Notes: generated from the letters alone by a model not told the origin. DNA of 64,000 nucleotides from Novosphingobium sp. (GCF_030699305.1 NZ_JAUYNB010000023.1:29690-93689); one strand, 5' to 3'. Shown: positions 25,520 through 34,912, numbered from the stretch's first letter. Numbers and translations are program-made.

Positions 25520-25586
25520 TCCGGCGCTGACTTAATCCCCACGCTGCCGCTTGCATGAGCGGCGGTAGCGTGGGCATAAGCCCGCC

Positions 25587-26321
25587 ATGCTTTCGACTGA
25601 CCATCCCGGCTGGACCGCCGCCGCGCTATCCGCGCTGGTGATGACGGTGATCGTGGCCGTGCGCTATCTTCTGACTTCGGGCGCGTTTGCCTGGGCGACG
25701 CGGCGCGTGCGGCCCGGGCTGTATAACGGGCTGGACCGGCAGATCCGTCAGGAACTGCGCTGGTCACTCGCTTCGGCGGGGATTTACGGCGCACCGGCGG
25801 GGCTGGTCGCGTGGGGCTGGCAGCAGCACGGCTGGACCCGCATCTATACCGACATCGCCGCGTTCCCGATCTGGTGGCTGCCGCTGTCGCTGCTGGTCTA
25901 TCTTTTCCTGCACGATACCTGGTTCTACTGGACCCACCGCTGGATGCACCGCCCGCGCGTGTTCCGGCTGGCCCATGCGGTCCACCATGCCAGCAAGCCG
26001 CCCACCGCCTGGGCGGCGATGAGCTTTCACCCGATCGAGGCCGTGACCGGTGCGATTGTCATTCCTGCGCTGGTGTTTGTCGTACCGGTGCATATCGGCG
26101 TGCTGGGGCTGGTGCTGGCCATCATGACACTGATGGGCGTCACCAATCATATGGGCTGGGAACTGTTCCCGCGCCGGTTGGTTCATTCCCGGTTGGGGAA
26201 CTGGTTGATAACGGCCAGCCATCACCAGCGGCATCATGAAAGCTATTTATGCAATTACGGACTCTATTTTCGCGTCTGGGACCGATTGTGCGGCACGGAT
26301 CGCGGGCTGTCGCCGCTCTGA
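25587..26321 (+). CDS. Sterol desaturase/fatty acid hydroxylase-superfamily protein
   Basis: A 244-residue integral membrane di-iron enzyme. Three His clusters are present: HDTWFYWTHRWMHR, HAVHHASKP and SHHQRHH; two to four hydrophobic segments surround them. The superfamily hydroxylates or desaturates lipids, sterols and carotenoids. In sphingomonads these enzymes may act on hopanoids, ceramide-type lipids or carotenoids, but the substrate cannot be read here. Its last 73 bp overlap the start of the downstream DUF2141 gene. Confidence 0.85.
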   Translation: MLSTDHPGWTAAALSALVMTVIVAVRYLLTSGAFAWATRRVRPGLYNGLDRQIRQELRWSLASAGIYGAPAGLVAWGWQQHGWTRIYTDIAAFPIWWLPLSLLVYLFLHDTWFYWTHRWMHRPRVFRLAHAVHHASKPPTAWAAMSFHPIEAVTGAIVIPALVFVVPVHIGVLGLVLAIMTLMGVTNHMGWELFPRRLVHSRLGNWLITASHHQRHHESYLCNYGLYFRVWDRLCGTDRGLSPL

Positions 26322-26752
26322 TCGCTGCGCCGGTGCTGCTGGCGGCAACGCCTGCGCCCGCGCCTCAGCCGACCGGACCTGGCGGCAAGGTCAGTCTGGA
26401 CGTGACCGGACTGCGCAACGCCAAGGGGCAGGTGCTCGCCTGCCTGACCGCCAAGCCCAAGGCCTTCCCCGATTGCAGCAAGGATCCGGCGGCGCGCACC
26501 GCCGTGGTGGCGGCCGCGGCCAGCGTGCGAATCGAGTTCGGTCATGTTCCGGCGGGGCGCTATGCGATCTCGCTGATCCATGACGAGAACAGCAACCGCA
26601 AGATGGACATGGCGATCATGATGCCCAAGGAAGGCTACGGCTTTTCGCGCAACGCTCCCGTCAGCTTCGGCCCGCCGAAGTTCGACAAGGCGGCGTTCGA
26701 CGTGATCGGCAGCGATGTCGAGCAACAGGCGAAAATGCGTTATCTGCTGTGA
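26249..26752 (+). CDS. DUF2141 exported protein (copy 1)
   Basis: A 167-residue secreted protein. A signal peptide (VAALIAAPVLLAATPAPAP) precedes the DUF2141 domain: VSLDVTGLRNAKGQVLACL, VPAGRYAISLIHDENSNRKMD, GYGFSRNAPVSFGPPKFDKAAF. The ATG at 26249 gives a 73-bp overlap with the desaturase gene; a GTG at 26288 would shorten the overlap and still leave a good signal peptide. Family function is unknown; it is an Ig-like beta-sandwich in the periplasm. A second member is at 44647. Confidence 0.8.
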   Translation: MQLRTLFSRLGPIVRHGSRAVAALIAAPVLLAATPAPAPQPTGPGGKVSLDVTGLRNAKGQVLACLTAKPKAFPDCSKDPAARTAVVAAAASVRIEFGHVPAGRYAISLIHDENSNRKMDMAIMMPKEGYGFSRNAPVSFGPPKFDKAAFDVIGSDVEQQAKMRYLL

Positions 26753-28017
26753 CCGCGCCGGGGGGCGAACCATTGGATGAACCGGCTTCCGGCGGCCTGA
26801 CCGCGCCGGGGCGGGCGCTGGCACCGTTCCGGTTTCCGGCGTTCCGGGCGCTGTGGACCGCCAACCTTGCGTCAAACCTGGGATCGATGGTGCAATCGAC
26901 CGGGGCGGCGTGGCTGATGACCGACCTGACGAAGTCACACCAGCTGATCGCGCTGGTTCAGGCCAGCACGACGATCCCGATCCTGCTGCTGGCGGTGTTC
27001 GCCGGGGCAATCGCCGACAACCATGATCGCCGCAAGGTGATGCTGGCCGCGCAAGTGGTGATGCTGATTGCCTCATCCGCGCTGGCGCTGATGACCTGGG
27101 CGGGCGCAATCGGGCCGCTGTCACTGCTGGCGTTCACGCTGGCGGTGGGGGCGGGGACGGCGCTGAACGGCCCGGCCTGGCAGGCCTCGGTCCGCTTGCA
27201 GGTCGGCCCGGGCGATTTGCCGCAGGCGATTTCGATCAACACCATCGCCTATAACCTCGCGCGCAGCGTCGGCCCGGCGCTGGGTGGGCTGCTGATCGCG
27301 CTGACCAGTCCGGCCCATGCCTTTGCGCTTAACGCGCTGTCCTATCTGGCGCTGATCGTGGTGTTGCTGCGCTGGCGGCCGGAAGCGCGCTGGCCGCAGC
27401 GCCAGCCGATGCTCGCCTCGATCCGCACCGGTATCGCGTTTTGCGCGCGCTCCAGCCCGGTGCGCCGGATCTTGCTGCGGGGCATGTGCTTTGGCCTGGG
27501 GGCCGCGGGCTTCCATGCCCTGCTGCCGGTGGTGGTGCGCGAACGGGTACACGGCACCGAGGTTGAATACGGGCTGCTGCTGGGGGCGTTCGGCATCGGC
27601 TCGATTATCACTGCGTTGTGGATTGCGCCGGCCCGGCGGCGGCTGGGCAGCGAAGCGGTGGTCAGCATCGCGGCGCTGATCTTTGCGGTGATGATGATCC
27701 CGCTGGCCATGGCCGTAACGCTGCCGCCGCTCCTGGCCAGCGCGCTGGTGGCGGGCGGGGCTTGGGTGGCGACGTTCACCACGCTCAACGTGGCGATGCA
27801 ATTGCGTTCGCCGGAAAATATTCTCGGGCGCTGCCTGGCGATCTATCAGGCGCTGACCTTTGGCGGGCTCGCGCTGGGGTCCTATGCGCTGGGGCTGCTG
27901 GCTGACCTGTTGAGCGTGCCAACCGCGATCCTTGGCGCAGCGGTGTTCCTGGCGTTGACCCTGCCGGTGCTGCGCTGGCTGGCGCCAATGCCAGGGCGCG
28001 AAGAGGGCCGGGTCTAG
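26749..28017 (+). CDS. MFS transporter (EntS/MFS_3-like)
   Basis: A 422-residue 12-helix carrier. ALWTANLASNLGSMVQSTGAAWLMTDL (helix 1) and DNHDRRKVMLAAQ (the conserved helix 2-3 loop, motif A) identify the MFS group that includes EntS. It starts at a GTG overlapping the DUF2141 stop by 4 bp, so the two genes are coupled. The substrate is unknown; it is probably an exporter of a small molecule. Confidence 0.88.
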   Translation: MTAPGGEPLDEPASGGLTAPGRALAPFRFPAFRALWTANLASNLGSMVQSTGAAWLMTDLTKSHQLIALVQASTTIPILLLAVFAGAIADNHDRRKVMLAAQVVMLIASSALALMTWAGAIGPLSLLAFTLAVGAGTALNGPAWQASVRLQVGPGDLPQAISINTIAYNLARSVGPALGGLLIALTSPAHAFALNALSYLALIVVLLRWRPEARWPQRQPMLASIRTGIAFCARSSPVRRILLRGMCFGLGAAGFHALLPVVVRERVHGTEVEYGLLLGAFGIGSIITALWIAPARRRLGSEAVVSIAALIFAVMMIPLAMAVTLPPLLASALVAGGAWVATFTTLNVAMQLRSPENILGRCLAIYQALTFGGLALGSYALGLLADLLSVPTAILGAAVFLALTLPVLRWLAPMPGREEGRV

Positions 28018-28135
28018 GGGGATAACTCCATGACGTCGTTTTTCGCAACTTCATCCTTTCCGGCGCAACTTAACGGTTCGTTTACCATGTCGCGCCAAAA
28101 GGGTTCCTGACTAGGGACTTGGCGGGGAAAGCCAC

Positions 28136-29572
28136 ATGGACACGTATCGGGGCAGTTTCATGGATCGCGGCGCGGATGACGCGCCGGATTACGATTATGC
28201 CGATGACGAAGACAGCCACGAAGTGCCGCCCAGCCCCGTCGGGCAGGACGAGCGCCGGATGCAGGTGCGCGCCTATAACCACTGGGCCAGCCTGCTGGAC
28301 AACCGCAACTTCCCGTCGATCGAGGATCTCGATCCCGAAGCCCTGCCGGATTTCGGACCTTACAGCGTGCTGCTGGACTTCACGGCCGGGATCGCGAATC
28401 CTTCGATCCAGTATCTGGGCGACAAGCTGGCGCTGGAATGCGGGACGGACGACGATATTCAGACGCTGGACGATGTGCCCAGCCGATCGCTGCTGTCGCG
28501 GATTACCGACCATTACATGCAGATCATCGCCAATCAGGCGCCGATCGGGTTCGAAGCGGAATTCGTCAACCAGCGCGAATGCACCATCCTGTATCGCGGC
28601 ATCCTGCTGCCGTTTTCCAGCGATGATGACACCATCGATTTCATCTATGGCGTGATCAACTGGAAGGAACTGGCTGACCAGAAAACCACCGATGCCCTGC
28701 TGAAGGAAATCGACCAGGCGCTGGAGCCGCAGGCCCACCGTCCCGCCGATGTGCTGACCGACTGGGCCGATGGTCCGGCCGATCTGGTCAGCGCCTCCGG
28801 CTTTGACGACGACGTACTGGACCTCGCCGATTTCGCGCCCTCCGCGCCCGGCGGGCTCAGCCTGCCGTCGCCCGCGTTCGGGGCCGATGACTTTGGCAAT
28901 CCCGATTATGGCGATCCGGTCAGCGCCGAACCGGTGCTGGAACCGGTGTTCGAACTTTCCGCCGAAGACATGGAACTGGCCGATTGGCTGGCCTCGGCCC
29001 GCGAACTGGCCGAAGCCGCACGCGGTTCCGAAGATCGCACCCGCAGCGCGCTCTATGCCGCGATCGGGCTGGCCTATGACTTTGCACTCGCCGCAGCCGA
29101 TGCGCCTGCGCAGTTCGACGAACTGGTGACCGAATCGGGCCTGACCGTGCAGGACCGCGCGCCGATGACGCCGGTGGTGAAGCTGGTGTTCGGGGCCGAT
29201 TACGACAAGACCCGCCTTACCGAATACGCCTCCGCGCTCAGCCATGCGCACCGCATCGGCCTGCCGCGCGGGACGCTTTCGCGGTTCCTGTCCGAAGCAC
29301 CGGGCGGCCTGAAAGGCGTGGTCAACGAGGAACGCCGACTGAAGCGCGAGGAAAGCGGCAAGGCCGCCGATGTGCGCGAAACCCCGCGTGAGGCGCTGGC
29401 CCGCAAGCTGCGCAAGATCGAACCGCAAAGCTTTGCCGACATCGCGCCCGAAGGCAGCGAATTTACCCTGCTGATCGCCCGCCGGATGCCCGATGGCACC
29501 GTGGTGCTGGTTGGCGAAGTGCCCGATGATGTGCCGCTGCTGGAACGCGCCGCACGCAAACTGGTCGGTTGA
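28136..29572 (+). CDS. PAS-like domain protein, sphingomonad type
   Basis: A 478-residue soluble acidic protein. Residues about 35-180 look like the PAS_5 family (YNHWASLLDNRNFPSIEDLDPE, DFGPYSVLLDFT, PSLLSRIT-type loop, EAEFVNQRECTILYRGILLPFSSDDDTIDFIYGVINWKELAD). The C-terminal third is helical and charged (ERRLKREESGKAADVRETPREALARKLRK). No output domain is visible, so it may be a sensor module acting through protein contacts. A strong terminator follows, indicating a monocistronic unit. Confidence 0.65.
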   Translation: MDTYRGSFMDRGADDAPDYDYADDEDSHEVPPSPVGQDERRMQVRAYNHWASLLDNRNFPSIEDLDPEALPDFGPYSVLLDFTAGIANPSIQYLGDKLALECGTDDDIQTLDDVPSRSLLSRITDHYMQIIANQAPIGFEAEFVNQRECTILYRGILLPFSSDDDTIDFIYGVINWKELADQKTTDALLKEIDQALEPQAHRPADVLTDWADGPADLVSASGFDDDVLDLADFAPSAPGGLSLPSPAFGADDFGNPDYGDPVSAEPVLEPVFELSAEDMELADWLASARELAEAARGSEDRTRSALYAAIGLAYDFALAAADAPAQFDELVTESGLTVQDRAPMTPVVKLVFGADYDKTRLTEYASALSHAHRIGLPRGTLSRFLSEAPGGLKGVVNEERRLKREESGKAADVRETPREALARKLRKIEPQSFADIAPEGSEFTLLIARRMPDGTVVLVGEVPDDVPLLERAARKLVG

Positions 29573-29599
29573 ACGAATACCCTGGCGAGAGGGGACCGG

Positions 29600-29631
29600 A
29601 AGAGGCGCCATGCTGCGGCATGGCGCCTCTT
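29600..29631 (+). terminator. Rho-independent terminator
   Basis: AAGAGGCGCCATG (29600-29612), a 6-nt loop and CATGGCGCCTCTT (29619-29631) form a 13-bp perfect stem followed by TTGTTTG. It ends the PAS-like gene. Confidence 0.9.
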
Positions 29632-29655
29632 TTGTTTGTGGGTTAGGAGACTGCG

Positions 29656-30606
29656 ATGATCGCAACCTCTGACCGCAGGCGGATTGGCTGGATGGGCTGG
29701 ACCCTGATTACCCTGGCATTTGTAACGGCCGCCCTGTTTGGCGCGTGGCGCTATGCGATGGCGACCAACGCGGTCGCGCTGCTCGACTGGTCCGACCGGA
29801 CCCTGGGCGGCACGAAGGGGACGGCAGTGGCGGCAACGGGCGTCAGCTATGGCTCGCACCCGGATCAGCAACTGGAAGTGATCGTGCCGAATACGCCGGG
29901 GCCGCACCCGGTGCTGGTGTTCATCCACGGCGGTGGGTGGAACAGCGGGATTCCCGGCGATTACCACTTCATCGGCCGCACGTTTGCACGCGCTGGTTAC
30001 GTGGTGGTGCTGCCCGGTTACCGGCTGGGCCAGGCTGGCCGTTATCCCGCGATGCTGGAAGACAGCGCTGCCGCCGTGCGCTGGACGCTGGATAACGCCG
30101 CCCGCCATGGCGGCGATCCGGACCGGGTGTTCCTGATGGGCCATTCCGCCGGGGCCTATAACGCGGTGATGCTGGGGCTGGAACGGCAATGGCTGGGCCG
30201 TCAGGGCGTGCCCGACGGGTTTGTGAAAGGGGTGATCGGCCTGTCCGGACCCTATGATTTTGCGCCGTTCACCACCGATTCGGCCCGCGCTGCGTTCGGC
30301 CACGTGCCGGACCCGGCGCAGACCCAGCCGGTCCACTATGCCCGCGCCGATGCCCCGCCGATGTTGCTGCTGACCGGGGATACAGACGTGACCGTCAAGC
30401 CGCGCAATTCCATCGCGCTGGCCAAGGCGCTGACCGCCGTCGGCACCCCGACGCAAGCGGTGGTGCTGAAGGATGTCGATCATTCGGGCACCGTGATGAA
30501 GCTGGCCCGGCCGTTCCGCCGCGATGCGCGGGTGCTGGACGCGGTGCTGGCGTTTCTGGCGGCGCACGGCGCGCCTTCAGCGCCGGTTCAGGCAAATGCG
30601 TCTTAG
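29656..30606 (+). CDS. Alpha/beta-hydrolase, carboxylesterase (BD-FAE-like)
   Basis: A 316-residue esterase with an N-terminal membrane anchor (WTLITLAFVTAALFGAWRYAM). The oxyanion segment HGGGW is in VLVFIHGGGWNSG, the nucleophile elbow GHSAG in FLMGHSAGAYNAVML, and the likely acid and base are in LLLTGDTDVTVKP and DVDHSGTVM. The family cleaves short esters and includes feruloyl-type esterases. The substrate is unknown. The M48 protease gene starts about 10 bp after it, so they may share a transcript. Confidence 0.85.
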   Translation: MIATSDRRRIGWMGWTLITLAFVTAALFGAWRYAMATNAVALLDWSDRTLGGTKGTAVAATGVSYGSHPDQQLEVIVPNTPGPHPVLVFIHGGGWNSGIPGDYHFIGRTFARAGYVVVLPGYRLGQAGRYPAMLEDSAAAVRWTLDNAARHGGDPDRVFLMGHSAGAYNAVMLGLERQWLGRQGVPDGFVKGVIGLSGPYDFAPFTTDSARAAFGHVPDPAQTQPVHYARADAPPMLLLTGDTDVTVKPRNSIALAKALTAVGTPTQAVVLKDVDHSGTVMKLARPFRRDARVLDAVLAFLAAHGAPSAPVQANAS

Positions 30607-30616
30607 GTCCGCCGTG

Positions 30617-32005
30617 ATGCGCGCGTTTCCCCGACAAATGGCCCGACAAATGGCCCGGCTATTGGCGCATATGGGCGCAGTGCTGGCGGCCCTGACCCTG
30701 GCGGTTCAGCCCGTTACAGCGCAATCGATCCTGCGCGATGCGGAAACCGAGGCGCTGTTTCGCGATATGTCCGCCCCGCTGATCGCGGCGGCAGGCCTTG
30801 ATCCGAACAACGTCGATGTCGTGCTGATCAACGATCCCTCGCTCAACGCCTTTGTTGCGGGCGGGCAGGCGGTCTATCTGCACAGCGGCCTGATCAACGA
30901 AGCGCAGTCGGTGGGCGAAGTGCAGGGCGTGATTGCCCACGAACTGGGCCACATCACCGGCGGCCACGTGATCAGCGACGGCGGCGGCAAGGCGGCACAG
31001 GGCATCTCGATCCTGTCGCTGCTGCTCGGCGCGGCTGCGGCGGCGGCCGGGGCGGGTGAGGCGGCGCTGGGCGTGATCATGGCCGGACAGCAGGCTGCCA
31101 TGGGCAAGTATCTGGCATTCAACCGCAGCCAGGAAGCCAGCGCCGATGCGGCCGGGGCGCAATACCTGTCGAAAGCCGGGATTTCCGGCAAGGGTTCCAT
31201 CGCGTTCTTCAAGAAGCTCCAGAACATGGAGTATCGCTATGGCTACACCCGCAGTTACGACAATGAGTTCTATCGCACCCACCCGATGACATCGGACCGG
31301 ATCGCGACCTTGCAGGATACCTATGAACAGGATCCGGCCTACAACGTCCCCTTCGATCCGCAGCTTGAGGCCCGGTTCCAGCGGGTCAAGGCCAAGCTGA
31401 TCGGCTATGTTTCCGAACCAAAGCAGACATTGCGTGCCTGGCCTGCGACGATGACCGGAATCCCTGCGCGCTACGCCCGCGCCTATGCCTATCACAAGGA
31501 AGCACATATCGATCAGGCGCTGGCCGAGGCTGACGCATTGCTGGCCAAGGCCCCGGGCGATCCCTATTTCCTTGAACTGAAGGGGCAGATCCTGCTGGAA
31601 TCCGGGCGTCCGCACGATGCGCTGGAACCGCTGCGGCAGGCCACCGAGCAGACCCAGAACCAGCCGCTGATCGCGACCACGTTCGGCCACGCGTTGATCG
31701 CGACCGAAGACCCGGCCAACTTCAAGGAGGCTGAGCGCGTGCTGAAAGCCGCCGTCGCGCGCGACCGCCGCAATCCGTTCGCGTGGTATCAGCTGGGCGT
31801 GGTCTATGAAGCCAATGGCGATACCGCCCGCGCGCGGCTGGCCAGCGCCGAACAGCAGGTGATGAGCTTGCAGTTCCCCCAGGCATTGCGGAGCGCCGAA
31901 GCGGCTGAAGCCGCGCTGCCGAAAGGCTCGCCCGACTGGCTGCGGGCACAGGATATCGCGATGCAGGCGCGCGCGGCGATTGAACAGCAGCGCAAACGCA
32001 AGTAG
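30617..32005 (+). CDS. M48 metalloprotease with TPR tail, BepA-like
   Basis: A 462-residue periplasmic zinc protease. A signal peptide ending near VTAQS is followed by the peptidase domain with H108-E109-x2-H112 in VIAHELGHITGGH and the third ligand region EASADAAGAQYLSKAG. From about 270 TPR-like repeats follow (YHKEAHIDQALAEADALLAKAPGDPYFLELKGQILLESGRPHDALEPL). The architecture is that of BepA/YfgC, which checks and degrades misassembled outer-membrane proteins. I start it at the ATG at 30617; an ATG at 30596 overlaps the esterase stop. The DsbA-like gene follows by 11 bp, consistent with joint envelope quality control. Confidence 0.88.
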   Translation: MRAFPRQMARQMARLLAHMGAVLAALTLAVQPVTAQSILRDAETEALFRDMSAPLIAAAGLDPNNVDVVLINDPSLNAFVAGGQAVYLHSGLINEAQSVGEVQGVIAHELGHITGGHVISDGGGKAAQGISILSLLLGAAAAAAGAGEAALGVIMAGQQAAMGKYLAFNRSQEASADAAGAQYLSKAGISGKGSIAFFKKLQNMEYRYGYTRSYDNEFYRTHPMTSDRIATLQDTYEQDPAYNVPFDPQLEARFQRVKAKLIGYVSEPKQTLRAWPATMTGIPARYARAYAYHKEAHIDQALAEADALLAKAPGDPYFLELKGQILLESGRPHDALEPLRQATEQTQNQPLIATTFGHALIATEDPANFKEAERVLKAAVARDRRNPFAWYQLGVVYEANGDTARARLASAEQQVMSLQFPQALRSAEAAEAALPKGSPDWLRAQDIAMQARAAIEQQRKRK

Positions 32006-32016
32006 CGCTGCCCGCC

Positions 32017-32730
32017 ATGACCGAAACCAAATCCAGATCGATCCTGTTCGCGCTTGTCGGGCTGATCCTGTTGATCGTCGGCGGGATTGGCGGCTGGCTG
32101 TTCGAATCCCGCCGGACCGAGGAAACGGTCAAGCGGACGATTCTGGAAAACCCCGAAATCCTGCCGCAGGCGATGGAGGAATTGCAGCGCCGCGAGGCTG
32201 AAAAGCAGCTGACCAGCGTGGGTGACAAGCTGTTCGAACCGTTCCCCGGATCGGTGCTGGGCAACCCGCAAGGCACGGTCACACTGGTCGAGTTCACCGA
32301 TTTTGCCTGCACCTATTGTCGCACCAGCGTTCCCGACGTGGATGCGCTGATCAAGGAATTCCCGCAGCTCAAGGTCGTGGTCCGGCAGTTGCCGATCCTC
32401 TCGCCGCAAAGCGCCGAAGCGGCCAGGTGGAGCCTCGCGGCGGCAGAGCAGGGGCGTTACGCCCAGTTCCATCACGCCATGTTCGCCGCCGGCCGCCCGG
32501 ATGCGCAGACCATCGCCGCCGCCGCGCAGACGGCCGGGCTGGACATGGACCGCGCGCGCAAGGCGCTGGCCGATCCGCTGATCAATGCCGAACTCAGCGG
32601 CAACCTCGACTTTGCCCGCGCGCTGGGGATCGACGGCACGCCCAGCTGGGTGATCGGCGAACAGCTGATGAGCGGCGCTGTCGGCCGTGAGGCGCTGGCC
32701 AAGGCGATCCGTCAGGCCGGGCAATCCTGA
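32017..32730 (+). CDS. DsbA-family thiol-disulfide oxidoreductase
   Basis: A 237-residue membrane-anchored protein: one N-terminal helix (ILFALVGLILLIVGGIGGWLF), a helical linker, then a thioredoxin fold with active site C98-T-Y-C101 in VEFTDFACTYCRTS and the cis-Pro loop DGTPSWVIG. It resembles BdbD/ScsC-like DsbA proteins that introduce or shuffle disulfides outside the cytoplasm. It follows the M48 gene directly, suggesting linked work on outer-membrane proteins. Confidence 0.87.
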   Translation: MTETKSRSILFALVGLILLIVGGIGGWLFESRRTEETVKRTILENPEILPQAMEELQRREAEKQLTSVGDKLFEPFPGSVLGNPQGTVTLVEFTDFACTYCRTSVPDVDALIKEFPQLKVVVRQLPILSPQSAEAARWSLAAAEQGRYAQFHHAMFAAGRPDAQTIAAAAQTAGLDMDRARKALADPLINAELSGNLDFARALGIDGTPSWVIGEQLMSGAVGREALAKAIRQAGQS

Positions 32731-32810
32731 ACCCTGCTGCCATTCATCCGGCTGCGCAACCTTGCGCAAACTGGTGGCTTGGCACGGCGGTTTTCTGCTA
32801 GAACGCGCTT

Positions 32811-33971
32811 ATGGCTGTGCTGCCCTTTCGCCCGACCCCGTTCTTCGCCAACAAGAACCGCGCGTTCTGGCGCTTGCAGGCGCTGGGCTGGGGCGGGGCG
32901 ATGCTGCTGCGCGCGATGTCGGGGCTGGCCAACGGACTGTCGCTATCGTTCCTGGTGCTGGTGCTGATTTCCACGCTGACCGGGTTTTCGATCACGCTGA
33001 TCCTGTCGGTCGTCTATCGCCATCTGATTACCCGGCGACCGCTGATTACCTGGAGCGTGACCGCCTTGATGCTGCCGTTCGCGGTGGCGCTTTATGCGTT
33101 CATCGACGCATGGGTGAACGAGCTGTATTACGGCGGTGCGACCGTTGGTTTCGCACAGCGGTTCATCGGACTGTTCTACCTCGACGCGACGCTGCTGGGG
33201 GCGTGGTCTGCGCTTTATTACGCGATCAACTTCTTCCTCCAGATCGAGGAGCAGAACGATCAGCTGATCCAGCTGGAAAGCCAGGCCACCCAGGCCCAGC
33301 TGGCGATGCTGCGCTATCAGCTGAACCCGCATTTCCTGTTCAACACGCTCAATTCGATTTCCACGCTGGTGCTGCTGAAACAGACCGAGCCGGCCAACGC
33401 GATGCTCAGCCGCCTGTCCTCGTTCCTGCGCTATACGCTGGTGAACGAGCCGACCGGGCGGGTCACCGTGGCGCAGGAAGTGGATACGCTGAAGCTGTAT
33501 CTGGATATCGAACGGATGCGGTTTGAAGAGCGGCTGCGCACCAGTTTCAGGATCGATCCGATGACCGAGCAGGCGCTGCTGCCATCGCTGCTGCTGCAAC
33601 CGCTGGTCGAAAACGCGATCAAGTATGCGGTCAGCACGCAGGAGGCCGGGGCTGAAATCACCATCGCCGCGCAACTCGTCGGCCAGAACCTTCGCATCGT
33701 CGTCTCGGACACCGGACCGGGATTGCAAATGAGCGCTGCCAGCAACAGGTTGAGCGGCGTGACGTTCGATGGCGGTGAACCGGTTTCAACCGGCGTGGGT
33801 CTGGCCAACATTCGTGACCGGCTGGCTCAGGCTTACGGCGACCAGCACCGGTTCGAAACGATGGAGCCGCCAGATGGCGGGTTTGCCGTGTTGATCGAGT
33901 TACCGTTTGAACGCCGCGAAGCCGCGCCAGCCGCCATGCCGGAACAGCGGCGCCCGGCCCTCGCAGGCTGA
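32811..33971 (+). CDS. LytS-type sensor histidine kinase
   Basis: A 386-residue membrane kinase. Four hydrophobic segments occupy residues 30-140 (FLVLVLISTLTGFSITLILSVVY, LPFAVALYAFIDAW, YYAINFFL), then a short coiled coil and the His_kinase domain with H174 in RYQLNPHFLFNTLNSIS, N-box PLVENAIKYAV and G-box GVGLANIRDRL. No extracellular sensor domain is visible, so the membrane part probably senses. Its partner regulator starts 49 bp downstream. Confidence 0.9.
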   Translation: MAVLPFRPTPFFANKNRAFWRLQALGWGGAMLLRAMSGLANGLSLSFLVLVLISTLTGFSITLILSVVYRHLITRRPLITWSVTALMLPFAVALYAFIDAWVNELYYGGATVGFAQRFIGLFYLDATLLGAWSALYYAINFFLQIEEQNDQLIQLESQATQAQLAMLRYQLNPHFLFNTLNSISTLVLLKQTEPANAMLSRLSSFLRYTLVNEPTGRVTVAQEVDTLKLYLDIERMRFEERLRTSFRIDPMTEQALLPSLLLQPLVENAIKYAVSTQEAGAEITIAAQLVGQNLRIVVSDTGPGLQMSAASNRLSGVTFDGGEPVSTGVGLANIRDRLAQAYGDQHRFETMEPPDGGFAVLIELPFERREAAPAAMPEQRRPALAG

Positions 33972-34020
33972 GAGATATACCCCGCGTCGCATCTTTGCGG
34001 CGAACAGGATCTGAAACGCC

Positions 34021-34815
34021 ATGACTATTCGCACGATCATCGTCGATGATGAAAAGCTTGCCATCCAGGGGCTGGCGCTCCGGCTGGAAAAGTTCCCCGA
34101 TGTGGAGATCATCGACACCTGCTCCAACGGGCGCGAGGCGATCCGCAAGATCAAGACCGAAAAGCCCGATCTGGTGTTCCTCGATATCCAGATGCCGGGG
34201 TTCGACGGGTTCAGCGTGGTCAAGGGCGTGATGGAAATCGAACCGCCGCTGATCGTGTTCGTCACCGCCTATCAGGAACACGCCGTCCGCGCGTTCGAGG
34301 CCAACGCGGTCAACTACCTGATGAAACCGGTGGACGAGGACAAGCTGGCCGATACGCTGGAACGCGTCCGCACCCGGATCGCCGAAAAGCGCGGCGCCGA
34401 AGAGGCTGAAAAGCTGAAGAACGTGCTGGCCGAAGTCGCGCCCGATGCGATCGAGGCGATGCCCGACGATGGCGAAGGCACCGCGCGCTATGAAAAGCTG
34501 ATCAACATCAAGGATCGCGGCCAGATCTTCCGGGTCGATGTCGATTCGATCGAGCGGATCGAGGCGGCGGGCGATTACATGTGCATCTACACCGCTGACA
34601 ACAGCCTGATCCTGCGCGAAACGATGAAGGACCTGGAACGCCGGCTGGACCCGCGCGTGTTCCAGCGGGTCCACCGCAGCTGGATCGTCAACCTCAACCA
34701 GGTCCGCCAGGTCAAGCCGCACACCAACGGCGAATGCTTCCTGATCCTGGAATCCGGGGCAGACGTCAAAGTGTCACGCAGCTATCGCGATGTGGTCGCT
34801 CGGTTTGTGCACTGA
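34021..34815 (+). CDS. LytTR-family response regulator
   Basis: A 264-residue regulator. The receiver domain (1-120) has the acidic pair DD at 9-10, phospho-acceptor D55 in LVFLDIQMPG and the conserved Lys in YLMKPVDEDK. The C-terminal LytTR DNA-binding domain (about 150-260) shows DVDSIERIEAAGDYMCIY and VHRSWIVNLNQVRQVKP. With the LytS kinase it forms a two-component system. Its targets are unknown; the phytate operon begins next but has its own PhoB-type box. Confidence 0.92.
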   Translation: MTIRTIIVDDEKLAIQGLALRLEKFPDVEIIDTCSNGREAIRKIKTEKPDLVFLDIQMPGFDGFSVVKGVMEIEPPLIVFVTAYQEHAVRAFEANAVNYLMKPVDEDKLADTLERVRTRIAEKRGAEEAEKLKNVLAEVAPDAIEAMPDDGEGTARYEKLINIKDRGQIFRVDVDSIERIEAAGDYMCIYTADNSLILRETMKDLERRLDPRVFQRVHRSWIVNLNQVRQVKPHTNGECFLILESGADVKVSRSYRDVVARFVH

Positions 34816-34827
34816 TGATGCCGCCTG

Positions 34828-34845
34828 GTGTCATGGAACTGCCAT
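34828..34845 (+). promoter_or_regulatory. PhoB box upstream of the phytate operon
   Basis: GTGTCAT (34828-34834), GGAA, CTGCCAT (34839-34845) match the alphaproteobacterial Pho box CTGTCAT-N4-CTGTCAT at 6 of 7 positions in each half with exact spacing. It lies 75 bp before the receptor start. Phosphate starvation would then switch the operon on. Confidence 0.65.
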
Positions 34846-34886
34846 TGATCTGACCCCGACCCGTCATCAACCCTGCCTAGGTGCTG

Positions 34887-34912
34887 CCCCTGAAACAAAA
34901 ACTGTTCAGGGG
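34887..34912 (+). promoter_or_regulatory. Hairpin covering the receptor's ribosome binding site
   Basis: CCCCTGAA (34887-34894) and TTCAGGGG (34905-34912) form an 8-bp stem with a 10-nt A-rich loop; its 3' arm contains AGGGG, the only Shine-Dalgarno-like sequence, 7 nt before the ATG at 34920. Translation may be gated by opening this stem. It could also act as a weak terminator for the upstream operon. Confidence 0.45.

Noticed and set aside
28082..29665. 527-codon leftward open frame
   Set aside because: Antisense to the PAS-like gene, which has normal codon use and its own terminator; the antisense translation shows no domain.
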